From Armatimonadota bacterium (GTDB taxonomy: Bacteria > Armatimonadota > Zipacnadia > UBA1398 > JAKPQA01), in NCBI GenBank assembly GCA_029547025.1, contig JAKPQA010000093.1, forward strand, positions 1 through 58,719: a DNA stretch of 58,719 bases. Reading direction: 5' to 3'. Positions 1-9,233 of the stretch are shown piece by piece. The position numbers and the translations under genes were made by a program. The notes under the pieces are model-generated. The model saw only the letters and a list, made by a program, of their open reading frames with translations. It was not told the DNA's origin and made no database searches. The number at the start of each line of letters is the position of its first letter. Position 1 is the stretch's first letter.

Positions 1-112
1 CCAGGGCGGCCCGAAGCTCCGCGTTCTCCGCCCTGAGCTCCTCGACCCGCGCGTGAAACCCCACCAACAGCGCGATCAGCTCGTGTCGACTCAGTCGATC
101 CAGCTCCGGCAT
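1..112 (-). CDS. IS66-family transposase, N-terminal fragment (cut by window edge)
   Basis: A minus-strand frame starts with ATG at 112 and runs open off the left edge, giving 37 residues that begin MPELDRLSRHELIALLVGFH and continue as a leucine/glutamate heptad region ending RAENAELRAAL. A short 'L..LSR.ELIALL' segment followed by a coiled coil is the usual N-terminus of IS66 TnpC-type transposases, where it precedes a zinc-binding domain and the DDE core. A weak AGAAGAG precedes the start. Seen: start, open frame, coiled coil. Inferred: IS66 membership, because the catalytic part lies outside the window. A solitary leucine-zipper protein cannot be excluded. Confidence 0.55.
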   Translation of the reverse strand, partial: MPELDRLSRHELIALLVGFHARVEELRAENAELRAAL

Positions 113-259
113 GCCACTCTTCTACGACACCAACCTCCCCCGTACCTCCCCCAATGTCACACCAACTCTGAACTCTCACATCCGGGACCCTGGACCCCCT
201 GGCAGGTCGCCGCGCTGCCGCCGCGAACCGACAACCCATCCCGTCGAGAGGAACACGCC

Positions 260-1711
260 ATGAACCCGGTGACCCCAACGTGCGCCGCCCTCCTCATGGC
301 CGCCATGGCTGCCGATGCCGCCGACGCGCCGGCGCCCTATGGCCCGCTGCCGTCGCGCAGGCAGCTCGCGTGGCATCAGCTCGAGTTCTACGGCTTCCTC
401 CACTTCACCGTGAACACGTTCACCGACAAGGAGTGGGGGTTCGGCGATGAGCCCGAGTCGGTCTTCAGCCCCACCGACTTCGATGCCGACCAGATCGTGG
501 GCGCCGCCAAGGAAGCGGGCATGGCCGGCCTCATCCTCACCGCCAAGCACCACGACGGCTTCTGCCTGTGGCCGAGCCGATACACGAACCACTCGGTGAA
601 GCACAGCCCATGGAAGGGCGGCAGGGGCGATGTCGTCGGCGAGATCTCCGACGCGTGCCGCCGGCATGGGCTCCGCTTCGGCGTGTACCTCTCGCCGTGG
701 GACCGCAACCACGCCGCCTACGGCCGCGAGCAGTACGTCGAGTACTACCGCAAGCAGCTCCGCGAACTGCTGACCGAGTACGGCCCTATCTTCGAAGTCT
801 GGTTCGACGGCGCCAACGGCGGCGACGGCTACTATGGCGGAGCCCGCGAGACCCGCCATGTCGACAAGCTGACCTACTATGACTGGCCAACCACCTGGGG
901 CATCGTCCGCGAACTCCAGCCTGACGCCATGATCTTCAGCGATGTCGGCCCGGACGTCCGCTGGGTCGGAAACGAAAGCGGCATCGCCGGCGAGCCCTGC
1001 TGGGCCACCATCACCCCAGAGGGCACCGTGGGCGACATCGACCCCGCGCGCAACACCACCGGCGTGCGCGATGGCACCCACTGGCTGCCTGCCGAGGCCG
1101 ACGTGTCCATCCGGCCCGGCTGGTTCTACCACGCGTCCGAAGATGAACGCGTCAAGAGCCCTCAGCAGCTTCTTGAGCTCTACTTCGCATCGGTCGGCCG
1201 CGGCGCGTCGCTCCTCCTGAACCTGCCGCCGGATCGCCGCGGCCGGATCCACGAGAACGATGTAGAGGCCCTGCGTGGGTTCCGGCGGCTGCTCGGTGCC
1301 ATCCTCTCCGTCGACCTGGCCCGCCACGGAGTGGCGTCGGCCACGCACCAGCGCGGGCACGGCGACCGGTTCTCTCCATCCCGCGCCATCGATGGCGATC
1401 CCGAGACCTACTGGTCTACCGATGACGGGGTGACGACGCCCGAGCTCACCGTCGAGCTGAAGCAGCCTGCTCGCATCGCCACCGTCCGCCTGCGCGAGTA
1501 CCTCCCGCTCGGCCAGCGCGTCGACGGCTTCGCCATTGACGCACGCGCCGCTGGCGAGTGGCACGAGGTCGCGGCGGCTCAAGCCATCGGCCCTCACCGG
1601 CTGGTTCGGTTTGAGCCCGTCGAGGCCGACGCCGTTCGGCTGCGTATCACGGCCGCGCCCGTCTGCCCGGCGATCGCCGAGTTCGCCGTCTTCCCAGAGG
1701 CGAGAGGTTAG
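260..1711 (+). CDS. Alpha-L-fucosidase, GH29, with C-terminal F5/8-type (discoidin-like) domain
   Basis: Secreted glycoside hydrolase of about 483 residues, predicted to release terminal alpha-L-fucose with retention of configuration. The ATG at 260 follows GAGAGGA; the frame is open further upstream, but that stretch is low quality and has no ribosome binding site. Residues 1-22 form an Ala/Met-rich export signal. The GH29 barrel shows WHQLEFYGFLHFTVNTFTD (38-56), the KHHDGF motif (96-101), and EVWFDGANGG with D183 as the expected nucleophile. From about residue 355 a beta-sandwich typical of F5/8C carbohydrate-binding modules begins (SRAIDGDPETYWSTDD). The downstream gene starts 44 bp later in the same direction and encodes another secreted glycan-type protein, so co-transcription is likely. 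Family assignment is firm; substrate linkage is not determined. Confidence 0.93.
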   Translation: MNPVTPTCAALLMAAMAADAADAPAPYGPLPSRRQLAWHQLEFYGFLHFTVNTFTDKEWGFGDEPESVFSPTDFDADQIVGAAKEAGMAGLILTAKHHDGFCLWPSRYTNHSVKHSPWKGGRGDVVGEISDACRRHGLRFGVYLSPWDRNHAAYGREQYVEYYRKQLRELLTEYGPIFEVWFDGANGGDGYYGGARETRHVDKLTYYDWPTTWGIVRELQPDAMIFSDVGPDVRWVGNESGIAGEPCWATITPEGTVGDIDPARNTTGVRDGTHWLPAEADVSIRPGWFYHASEDERVKSPQQLLELYFASVGRGASLLLNLPPDRRGRIHENDVEALRGFRRLLGAILSVDLARHGVASATHQRGHGDRFSPSRAIDGDPETYWSTDDGVTTPELTVELKQPARIATVRLREYLPLGQRVDGFAIDARAAGEWHEVAAAQAIGPHRLVRFEPVEADAVRLRITAAPVCPAIAEFAVFPEARG

Positions 1712-1755
1712 GGGCGGCCGGCCGGTCGCCCGATTGCAGGTACCGGAGGCCAACC

Positions 1756-4500
1756 ATGGTCGCATCGTTGTGCGCGCTGCTCTGCCTGGGCTCTGCATCG
1801 GCACCGGCTGGGCCCACGCAGTTCCACGTGTCGCCCACGGGTGATGACACGAACCCCGGCACCCGGAGCCGGCCCTTCGCCACGCTGGAGCGGGCTCGCG
1901 ATGCCATCCGCGCCCTCAAGAGCGAGCAGGGGCTCCCGGAGGGCGGCATCACCGTGGTCTTGCACCCCGGTGTCCACAGGCGCACGGCTGGCTTCGTCCT
2001 CGAGGAGCAGGACTCGGGAGAGCCCGGTAAGCCCGTGGTCTACCGGTCCCTCGATGCGGGCGCGGCGCGCTTGGTCGGAGGCTTGCTCATCCCGCCACGC
2101 GCCTTCGCCCCGGTCACAGATGCCGCCATCATCACCCGGCTCGACGCCTCGGCCCGCGCCGCCGTGCGCCAGGCCGACCTTCACGCCCTGGGCGTCCACG
2201 AGCTGGGCGCCGAATGGCCCGACCGATTCCGGGGCTATGTCGGGTGGCCCGAGCTCTTCGTGGATGGGGTACCCATGACCCTGGCCCGTTGGCCCAACGA
2301 GGGTCTCGCTCGTGTCGCCCGCGTGATCGATTCCGGCTCGAAGCCTCGCTGGGCCGAGTCTCCCGACCGGCCCGGCGTCTTCGAGTACGAGGGCGACCGT
2401 CCGACCCGATGGCTCAAGGCTGACCGCGTGTACCTCAATGGCTACTGGGCCTACAAGTGGTACAACGAGTGCATTCGCGTCGACCGCATCGATCCTGATG
2501 CGCGCACCATCACATTCGCCGCGCCCCACCTCTATGGGGTCGGTGGGCCGTCCGGGGGCGAGTACTACGCCCTCAACCTGCTCGAAGAGCTCGACCGCCC
2601 TGGCGAGTACTTCATCGACGCCCAGTCGGGGAGGCTCTACCTGTGGCCTCCGGAGCCCCTGGTGCGTCAGGAGATCGGCCTGTCGCTCCTCAACGAGCCC
2701 CTGATCCAGATCCGCGGTGCCTCTCACATCACGCTCCGCGGCCTCACGCTCGAGCTCTCGCGAGACCTGGCGGTCACGATCGAGGGGGGCTCGGACAACC
2801 GCGTGGCTGGTTGCACGATGCGTAACCTGGCCACAGACGCCGTCCGGGTGTCCGGCGGCGAGCGCAACGGCGTCGTGGCGTGCGACATCTACGACATGGG
2901 AGGCGGTGGCGTCATCCTCAACGGCGGGGACCGGGCCACGCTGACCCCGTGCGGCAACCACGCCGCGAACAATCACATCCACCACTACGGACGGCTCTTC
3001 CGCACCCATCGCGACGCCGTCACGCTCAACGGGGTGGGCTGCCGGGCGTCGCACAACCTCATTCATGACGCCCCGCACCACGCCATCGACTTCGGCGGGA
3101 ACGACCACGTCATCGAGTTCAACGAAATCCACCACGTGTGCCTCGAAACCGACGACGCCGGCGCCATCTACACCGGCCGCGACTGGACGGTCCGCGGCAC
3201 GATCATCCGCCACAACTACTTCCACGACATCGGCGGCGGGCCGTCGGTCGGCAACCAGACCATCTACCTCGATGACACGGCCTGCGGCACCACCTGCGTC
3301 GGCAACGTGATCCGCAACGTCTACCGCGCCATACTGGTGGGCGGCGGGCGCGACAACGTGGTCGAGAACAACCTCATCGCGGACTGCCGCGTCCCCATCC
3401 ACGTCGACAATCGCGGCATGAGCGGTGAGTGGCTCGAGGGCCAAGAGGTCTACACCAAGCTGCGCAACGACCTCAAACAGGTGCCCTACCAAAGCGAGAT
3501 CTGGGCCGCCCGGTTCCCTGAGCTGGCCCGCATCCTCGACGACGATCCGGGCCTGCCGAAGGGGAACGTCATCCGGCACAACGTCTCCATCGCGTGCGGC
3601 GCGCCGAACATCGCCGAGGAAGCGCGGCAGCACGGCACTATCACCGACAACTGGGAACTACAGCACGATCCCGGCCTGCTCGACGCCTCCGAACCGGCCG
3701 CGCGCGCAGACCTGCCCGGCTTCGAGCCCCCGCCCCTCGGGTCGATGGGACTTGTGCCGGACGAGTATCGCCGGCGCGTGGCCGCCTCCATGCCTTGGGC
3801 CCAACCCGGCGGAGGCACGTTCGTGGGCGAGGCGCTCGTGTACCTCCGCTGCTCGACGGGCGATGCGGTGATCCGCTACACGACTGACGGCTCGGAGCCC
3901 GGCCGGGCATCGCGCCGGTACTCGGGACCCATCCGCCTGACGGAGACCACGACACTCAAAGCCGCGGCCTTCCCGCGGAGCAACCTGGGAGGTACACGCT
4001 CACCCACCCTCACCGCAATCTATCGGAAGCTCGTCCTCGCGCCGGGCCAGCCGGTGTACCTGAGCGACATCACGCCACAGGAGACGCAGCTGCATGGACT
4101 GCTGAGGTTCGACGTGGGCTACACGGGCCAGCCCATCGCCATCGCGGGCCGCCGGTTCGCCCGCGGTCTGAGCACCCATCCGGTCTCCGCGGCACTCGGG
4201 GGCACGGCAACGGTGACGTACGTCCTGGCGCCGGCACTGTCCCATGCACAGGCTCTCTGTGCGTGGGTGGGCGTCGACGACTCGGCCGAAGGGGCTGGCT
4301 CCGTGACCTTTGCAGTGGAGGTGCTCCGCCAGGGCGAGTGGGTTCGCGTCTACGAGAGCGGCGTACGCAGAGGCGGCGAGGCGCCCGTGGAGGTCCGCGC
4401 CGACATCCGAGGCGCTGAGCGGCTTCGCCTCATTGCCAGCGATGCCAGCGACGACCACTACTCGGACCACGCCGTCTGGGCAGACGTCAGGCTGGAGTAG
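1756..4500 (+). CDS. Secreted right-handed beta-helix protein with chitobiase-like and NPCBM domains
   Basis: A 914-residue exported protein. The ATG at 1756 follows GGAGG and the first ~20 residues form a short hydrophobic signal lacking a clear positive n-region. FHVSPTGDDTNPGTRSRPFA near the N-terminus is the standard opening of parallel beta-helix polysaccharide lyase/hydrolase-like proteins, and repeated 'N.I.....' coils run to about residue 660. A chitobiase C-terminal-like segment (YTTDGSEP, about 686-760) and an NPCBM-type sugar-binding sandwich (about 772-914, with GLSTHPVSA and DDHYSDHAVWADVRL) follow. The catalytic activity cannot be read from sequence; related proteins include pectate-lyase-like and uronic-acid or galactose-cleaving enzymes. 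Likely an operon with the upstream fucosidase. Confidence 0.85.
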   Translation: MVASLCALLCLGSASAPAGPTQFHVSPTGDDTNPGTRSRPFATLERARDAIRALKSEQGLPEGGITVVLHPGVHRRTAGFVLEEQDSGEPGKPVVYRSLDAGAARLVGGLLIPPRAFAPVTDAAIITRLDASARAAVRQADLHALGVHELGAEWPDRFRGYVGWPELFVDGVPMTLARWPNEGLARVARVIDSGSKPRWAESPDRPGVFEYEGDRPTRWLKADRVYLNGYWAYKWYNECIRVDRIDPDARTITFAAPHLYGVGGPSGGEYYALNLLEELDRPGEYFIDAQSGRLYLWPPEPLVRQEIGLSLLNEPLIQIRGASHITLRGLTLELSRDLAVTIEGGSDNRVAGCTMRNLATDAVRVSGGERNGVVACDIYDMGGGGVILNGGDRATLTPCGNHAANNHIHHYGRLFRTHRDAVTLNGVGCRASHNLIHDAPHHAIDFGGNDHVIEFNEIHHVCLETDDAGAIYTGRDWTVRGTIIRHNYFHDIGGGPSVGNQTIYLDDTACGTTCVGNVIRNVYRAILVGGGRDNVVENNLIADCRVPIHVDNRGMSGEWLEGQEVYTKLRNDLKQVPYQSEIWAARFPELARILDDDPGLPKGNVIRHNVSIACGAPNIAEEARQHGTITDNWELQHDPGLLDASEPAARADLPGFEPPPLGSMGLVPDEYRRRVAASMPWAQPGGGTFVGEALVYLRCSTGDAVIRYTTDGSEPGRASRRYSGPIRLTETTTLKAAAFPRSNLGGTRSPTLTAIYRKLVLAPGQPVYLSDITPQETQLHGLLRFDVGYTGQPIAIAGRRFARGLSTHPVSAALGGTATVTYVLAPALSHAQALCAWVGVDDSAEGAGSVTFAVEVLRQGEWVRVYESGVRRGGEAPVEVRADIRGAERLRLIASDASDDHYSDHAVWADVRLE

Positions 4501-4552
4501 GCCCCACGGCCCGAGCTCCCCGTCGACGACCACGACGAACTCCTCGCCGCAC

Positions 4553-5251
4553 CTAGCCCGAGGCGATGCCCAGCCGCTGCCTGCATTCATCGAGGATGTC
4601 GGCCGTGCGGCTGGCGCCGACGCGGGTGACTCCCACCTCGCGTACCGCAAGCAGCCCGTCGAGTGTTCGGACTCCACCCGCCGCCTTGATCTGCACGTGC
4701 GCCGGGGAGTTCTCGCGCATGAGCCGAAGATCATGAAGAGTGGCTCCGCCCTCGCCGTAGCCCGTCGAGGTCTTGACGAAGTCCGCCCGCACCTCGCCAC
4801 AGATCTCGCACAGACGGATCTTGTGCGTGTCATGCAGGAAGCAGTTCTCGAAGATCACCTTGAGCAGAACACCGCGAGCGTGAGCCGCGTCGGCCACCGC
4901 CCCGATGTCCGACCGCACGAACCCCCAGTCCTCACTCAACACGCGGCCAACGTTCACCACCATGTCGAGCTCGAGCGCGCCGTCATCCATCGCCTGCGCG
5001 GCCTCAGCCACCTTGATCGCGGTGGCGTGCCCGCCGTGGGGGAAACCGATCGTCGTCGTCGGCTTGACCCCGCTGCCGTCCAGCAGCTCGACACTCCGGC
5101 TGACGAAGTACGGCTTGATGCACACCGTGGCCACGCGGTAGCGCGCGGCCAGCTCGCACCCCGCTGTCAACTCGGCATCGGTCAGCGCGGGACCCAGCAG
5201 CGAATGATCGATCATCCCCGCAATCTGCTCATAGGTGTAGTCGGCGTCCAA
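4553..5251 (-). CDS. deoC: Deoxyribose-phosphate aldolase
   Basis: Class I aldolase that cleaves 2-deoxy-D-ribose 5-phosphate to acetaldehyde and glyceraldehyde 3-phosphate in deoxynucleoside catabolism. I place the start at TTG 5251, just after GGGAGGG and 25 nt beyond the stop of the upstream gene, giving 232 residues, normal for DeoC; the frame extends upstream but only into the neighbour. Visible active-site residues are D96 in ELDMVVNVG, K131 in LLKVIFENC and the Schiff-base K160 in FVKTSTGYGEGGAT, plus the phosphate-binding AAGGVRT loop. Encoded directly behind the URO-D-like gene on the same strand, so probably one transcript. No terminator is obvious after the stop. Confidence 0.95.
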   Translation of the reverse strand: MDADYTYEQIAGMIDHSLLGPALTDAELTAGCELAARYRVATVCIKPYFVSRSVELLDGSGVKPTTTIGFPHGGHATAIKVAEAAQAMDDGALELDMVVNVGRVLSEDWGFVRSDIGAVADAAHARGVLLKVIFENCFLHDTHKIRLCEICGEVRADFVKTSTGYGEGGATLHDLRLMRENSPAHVQIKAAGGVRTLDGLLAVREVGVTRVGASRTADILDECRQRLGIASG

Positions 5252-5276
5252 CGGGCCCTCCCGTCCGCCTGACGGC

Positions 5277-6383
5277 TCACGCGTAACGTCCCTCACGGCC
5301 CACGTACTCGACGACGGCCCGCATGTTCTCGAGTCGGGCGTCGGCCGGCACCTCGTCCGAGGTGGTGATGATGTACCCGCCGCCGTCCATCGCCGCATCG
5401 AGGCAACGCTTGGCCTCCCTCTGGGCTTCCTCCGGCGTGCCGTGAGCCAGCACCACCGGGCTGTAGTTGCCCATGAGGCAGAACCGTCGGCCGAAGGTCT
5501 GTTTCACTTCGGCCAGATCGCAGTCACCCAGCACATCCAGGTGCTGGATCCCATGCGGCCGGCAGCGGGCCAGATCATCAAGGACCCCGCGGATGCGCCC
5601 GGTCGTGAAGAAAACCACGCGCTTCCCTGGCGCCAGGTTCTCCACAACCCAGCGCGCCTCGGGGAGCACGAACTCGTGCACCATCTGAGGGTTGAGCAGG
5701 CTCGTCGAAGACCAACAGATGTCCCACACCAGCACATCGGCCGCCGACGAGTTGAACGCCTCCAGCCCTATCTCTCGCTCGACGTGCAGGTGGCGCAGCA
5801 GCTCCTTCAGCACACCGGGGATCTCCACCAGATCCACCAGGAACTCCTCGGAGTCGCGATAGTTGGCCAAGCCGTACAGAGAATCCCCCATCCAGTGGTT
5901 CACGAGACCATCATCGCGGACATAGTCCAGCGCTACACTGCTCTCGTGGGTCCGCGGTCGTGCACACCGGGCCCGTGCCTCGAGGTAGGTGGCGAGTATC
6001 TCGTAGTCCTCTCTGTTCTGCACGAAATACCGAGTGCACTTCCCAAGCAGTGGATCACCGGGAATCCCGCCGGTCTTCCGGCACTCCCGCAGCGTCCCCG
6101 AAGGCGTCACGATACGCGTCTCGGTCAGCGTCCATCCGTCTTCGACGCCCAGCTCCTCGCGCTCCACCGAGAATCCAGCCGGCAGCTCGCACTCGATCTC
6201 AGGCCCGACGCCCTGAAGGTTGAAAATCGACGACCCGACCATGCGGTGGGTGTCGCACTGCCCGCGCCAGCCGGCGTCACCCGTGTGCGCATAGGCGCAT
6301 CGTCCCACCAACTCCCAGGTGACGGGAACCTGATCCGGCACACCCAGGTCGAGAGCCGTAAGCAACCGTTCGCGGTGCGTCAT
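5277..6383 (-). CDS. Uroporphyrinogen decarboxylase-like (URO-D/MtaA/CmuA superfamily) protein
   Basis: A 368-residue soluble protein beginning MTHRERLLTALDLGVPDQVP, the classic opening of URO-D superfamily members ('R.R...al.g..pDr.Pv'). The ATG at 6383 follows AGGGG with an 8-nt spacer. It lacks the strong haem-pathway context of HemE. Many stand-alone paralogues of this kind in carbohydrate- or methyl-metabolising bacteria resemble the corrinoid methyltransferases MtaA/CmuA. The C-terminal YIITTSDEVPADARLENMRA matches the usual 'g..pp....eN......' family ending. It precedes deoC by 25 nt. Superfamily membership is secure; whether it is a methyltransferase, a decarboxylase or something else is not. 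Confidence 0.82.
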   Translation of the reverse strand: MTHRERLLTALDLGVPDQVPVTWELVGRCAYAHTGDAGWRGQCDTHRMVGSSIFNLQGVGPEIECELPAGFSVEREELGVEDGWTLTETRIVTPSGTLRECRKTGGIPGDPLLGKCTRYFVQNREDYEILATYLEARARCARPRTHESSVALDYVRDDGLVNHWMGDSLYGLANYRDSEEFLVDLVEIPGVLKELLRHLHVEREIGLEAFNSSAADVLVWDICWSSTSLLNPQMVHEFVLPEARWVVENLAPGKRVVFFTTGRIRGVLDDLARCRPHGIQHLDVLGDCDLAEVKQTFGRRFCLMGNYSPVVLAHGTPEEAQREAKRCLDAAMDGGGYIITTSDEVPADARLENMRAVVEYVGREGRYA

Positions 6384-6440
6384 GATACCAGCCCCTCATC
6401 ATTGACAACCCGCCGCGCACCCCGTCCGGGCAAAGCAACA

Positions 6441-6470
6441 AGAGCCCTCGCGCTTGGCACACGCGAGGGC
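6441..6470 (-). terminator. Rho-independent terminator behind the 6505-7185 gene
   Basis: A perfect 9-bp inverted repeat, GCCCTCGCG at 6444-6452 and CGCGAGGGC at 6462-6470, encloses a 9-nt loop. On the minus strand the stem is followed by a T-rich stretch (TCTTGTTGCTTTG), as expected for an intrinsic terminator. It lies 35 nt after the stop of the minus-strand gene at 6505, so the URO-D-like gene probably has its own promoter between 6384 and 6440. Confidence 0.72.
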
Positions 6471-6504
6471 ACTCCGCGTCCGTCCCGACCGGAGCCTTGC
6501 TTGG

Positions 6505-7185
6505 CTAGAACTTGTGCTGATAGGCCACTTTCAGTGCAGGCGACCCGTTCCAGATGGCCGGTGTGACGTGGTACTGTGACTTGTCGCCCAACATCCAGTT
6601 GACACACACGTGGTAACGCCCCCCGTGCCAGCCGGCCTCCGCCGCGAAGTGCGGATCAAACACGCTGAGAGCGCTGCCAAACAGGCCGTGTCCTGCCGTA
6701 CCCACACCCGCAGTCAGCCGAACCAGCGGATCGTCCCATTCCGGCTTGCCCTTGTCGGGGATGTTCACATTGTGCGAGACCACAATGTACGGCTGAACCG
6801 CATTGTAGTTGAGAAAGTTACCGCCATTCAAGTTGTACGCCCCGACCGATACCGTCGGGTGATTCGGCTTCTTGCTGTCCAGGAGACGGTACTCGGCATT
6901 GACCTGGAACATCGGCGGCGGGTTACCCGGAACACCCATGAACACCGCCGAGTGTGCGGAGATCTCGAGCCGGTCCGTGATCCCGTAGTAGAGGTTGTTC
7001 AGAACAACCCCACCAGCCGGCGCACCGAGAGGCTTGTCAATGTACGCTGACTGTAGCTCCGCTTTTCCCTTGGGCATGGTGTCGGCGAGCGGGACGAACA
7101 AAAGGTCAAAGGCCTCAGCAGCTCCAAGGACACACACCAAACTGACAAACACCGTCGACACGAGGAAGCGGTTGCGTGCGTTCAT
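6505..7185 (-). CDS. Predicted secreted/outer-membrane beta-barrel-like protein, unknown function
   Basis: A 226-residue protein starting MNARNRFLVSTVFVSLVCVL, a good signal peptide with likely cleavage after GAAEA. I chose ATG 7185 for that reason; an upstream in-frame start at 7260 would bury the signal. The mature part is rich in alternating aromatic/polar strands (GVVLNNLYYGITDRLEISAH, FQVNAEYRLLDSKK, YHVCVNWMLGD) and ends in Phe (KVAYQHKF), a C-terminal aromatic typical of outer-membrane barrels. No catalytic motif is visible. It is monocistronic, followed by a clear terminator, and divergent from the PpiD-like gene. Function not recognised; a barrel fold is inference from strand pattern and C-terminus. 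Confidence 0.6.
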   Translation of the reverse strand: MNARNRFLVSTVFVSLVCVLGAAEAFDLLFVPLADTMPKGKAELQSAYIDKPLGAPAGGVVLNNLYYGITDRLEISAHSAVFMGVPGNPPPMFQVNAEYRLLDSKKPNHPTVSVGAYNLNGGNFLNYNAVQPYIVVSHNVNIPDKGKPEWDDPLVRLTAGVGTAGHGLFGSALSVFDPHFAAEAGWHGGRYHVCVNWMLGDKSQYHVTPAIWNGSPALKVAYQHKF

Positions 7186-7574
7186 CAACTGGATTCCGGC
7201 CCCGAGGCACCACGCCAGCCGGCTGGACCCGGCCAACGGCAGCTCAGTCCCAAAACCCACCGGTCGGCGCGACTCAACGCCATGCGGTGGGAGGCCAAGC
7301 TGACCCTCTCGCTGGCTTACCCCCTATCCGGAGTTATCATTCGGTGCCGCTGCGCCGACTCCTGCGCTCGCCGCCAGAGCGCGGTGGCCCGGTGGCCCCA
7401 CGGACTACACGGCACCCTCCGTTTGCGTTATGATGGATGCCGAACTGCGCTGCGAGTCTGCACCGCCGAGCTGGCGTGCTGGTTGGTGCAGTTCGTACCT
7501 CGCCGTCTGGCCCCCCTCCGGTCGCCTCGCGCGAGCCGTTGGTTGCATGGGTCCAGGGGCCGCGGAGGATGTAC
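7186..7574. other. Divergent intergenic region, 389 bp
   Basis: Separates the minus-strand secreted protein from the plus-strand foldase gene. A TATGAT hexamer at 7429-7434 could be a -10 element for the plus strand, but no convincing -35 sits 17 bp upstream. The plus frame of the downstream gene is open through the last 137 bp, but its composition and the ribosome binding site at 7564-7568 argue that this part is untranslated. I see no RNA gene or repeat. Confidence 0.4.
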
Positions 7575-9209
7575 ATGCCATCGTTCATTCGGTTCCAGAA
7601 GAGCGCCGGCTCCAGAAGGGCCTCCAAGATCATCCTCGCGATCATCGCGGCGATTTTCGGAGTGGGCGCCTTCTTCAGCTTCGGTGGGAGCCCGGGGCGG
7701 AACCCCATGGGCTCCATCCCCGACGCCTTCAGAGTCAACGGCAAGACCATCAACATGGCCGAGTTCCACCAGGCACTCGAGAACTACGAGAACCAGATGC
7801 AGATGTATGGGGGATCCAAAGGCGATCCGACCCGTGAGCGCGCCATGCAACTGGCCGTCATGAAAGAGCTCATCGTCGACACGGCCCTGCAGCAGGATGC
7901 CGCAAGGCGCAAGCTCAGTGCGAGCAGCGAGGACATCGAGAAAGCCCGCCTCGAGTGGATCCAGCAGCAGACCGCCAGTCTCGGCGAAGGAGCGGCCAAG
8001 CAAAAGGCGCTCATCGAGGAGAACATGACCGAAGCGGAGTTCAACGAGCGAATCCAACAGCGCGCTCGGTCGCTGGGTATGCAGCAGTACTTTACCCACA
8101 AGATCGTCATGGAGAAGCTCGAGGAAGCCATCACCGCGGACGCGCAGATCTCGGACGAGCATCTGGAGCAGTCCTACACTCAGGTCTCGCTCCGCCATGT
8201 GCTGGTGAAGTACGACCCCAAAGCCACCGAGACAGCGGATGCAGCCACCCCCAAGCCGGCAGAGACCAAGGGTGAGGGCGAAGGCAAGGATGGCAAGGGC
8301 AAGACCACGCGCACCAAGGCGGCGGCCGAGAAACGAGTGAACGAGCTCTATGAGCGCGCCAAGAAGGGCGAGGATCTGGCGGCCATCGCCAAGGCCGAGT
8401 CGGATGATTGGTCGGCGACCAACGGCGGACAGCTGACCCTCCAGCGCGGCGACTTCACGTCCGAGCAGCTGGGCGATGCGTTTACCGACGCGGTCTACAA
8501 AGCCAAGATCGGCGAGCTGTCCAAGCCGATCGAGGTCAAGGATGGTTTCAGCTTCTTCAAGGTCGAGTCGAGGAAGACAACCAAGCCCAACGACTTCGCC
8601 GAGAAGAAGGAGGACTACCGGAAGCAGAAGCTCGACCAGAAGAAGAGCCGCCTGTTCGCTGAGTACCGCGATGAGCTGCAGAAGAACGCGCAGGTTGAGG
8701 TCATCGACGAGCAACTCAAGGCTTTCAAGCTGATCGAAGACGGGAAGAAACAAGAGGCGCTGGCCCTGCTCCGCAAGCTATGCGCCGATCGAACGAAACA
8801 GGCTGAAGGCGGCCGTGGCGCCTCTGCCAACGAGCCCGAGCGCCGCGTCGGCGCGGTCATCTGGTACGAGATTGCCAAACTGGAGCAGGACCTGGGGAAT
8901 CCCCAGGAGGCGGACGCTGCCTTCGCTAAGGCCATTGAGGAGGGCGAGTGCCCCGCCCTGCACCTGGAGTACGGGAACTTCCTCCGCGCACAGAACCGCC
9001 GCGAGGACGCCCTGCAGGCCTACCAGGCAGCGAGTGAGGCTGCCACCGTGCGCGATCTGCAGATCCGCTACGCCCTCCGGGCCGCCTACGAGGAGATGGG
9101 CGAGAAGGACCTGGCCAAGGCCCAGCAGGCCGAGATCGAGAAGGCCACCCAGGCCTCGGGGATGGGTGGCATGGGCGGAATGCCGCTGAACTTGCCCATG
9201 TCGCCATAG
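7575..9209 (+). CDS. Membrane-anchored PpiD/SurA-like peptidyl-prolyl isomerase with C-terminal TPR-like region
   Basis: A 544-residue periplasmic foldase anchored by one N-terminal helix (KIILAIIAAIFGVGAFFSF, about 18-36). Of two close ATGs (7569, 7575) the second has proper spacing from GGAGG at 7564-7568. A SurA/PpiD N-terminal helical chaperone region (about 50-200) is followed by a parvulin-type PPIase domain from SLRHVLVKYD (about 203) to FFKVESRK (about 333). That domain is interrupted by a Lys/Ala/Pro/Glu-rich linker (about 215-250), so isomerase activity may be weak. The C-terminal third has TPR-like helices and a short GMGGMGGM tail. It heads a run with rsmI, a second PPIase and a presenilin-like protease, suggesting envelope protein quality control. 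Confidence 0.86.
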   Translation: MPSFIRFQKSAGSRRASKIILAIIAAIFGVGAFFSFGGSPGRNPMGSIPDAFRVNGKTINMAEFHQALENYENQMQMYGGSKGDPTRERAMQLAVMKELIVDTALQQDAARRKLSASSEDIEKARLEWIQQQTASLGEGAAKQKALIEENMTEAEFNERIQQRARSLGMQQYFTHKIVMEKLEEAITADAQISDEHLEQSYTQVSLRHVLVKYDPKATETADAATPKPAETKGEGEGKDGKGKTTRTKAAAEKRVNELYERAKKGEDLAAIAKAESDDWSATNGGQLTLQRGDFTSEQLGDAFTDAVYKAKIGELSKPIEVKDGFSFFKVESRKTTKPNDFAEKKEDYRKQKLDQKKSRLFAEYRDELQKNAQVEVIDEQLKAFKLIEDGKKQEALALLRKLCADRTKQAEGGRGASANEPERRVGAVIWYEIAKLEQDLGNPQEADAAFAKAIEEGECPALHLEYGNFLRAQNRREDALQAYQAASEAATVRDLQIRYALRAAYEEMGEKDLAKAQQAEIEKATQASGMGGMGGMPLNLPMSP

Positions 9210-9233
9210 CCGCCGGCCGGAGGTGACGGCGGA

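Noticed and set aside
1708-3633. A 641-codon minus-strand frame opposite the beta-helix gene
   Set aside because: The plus strand has a signal peptide, ribosome binding site and clear domains; the minus product is a Val/Asp/Gly-rich shadow.
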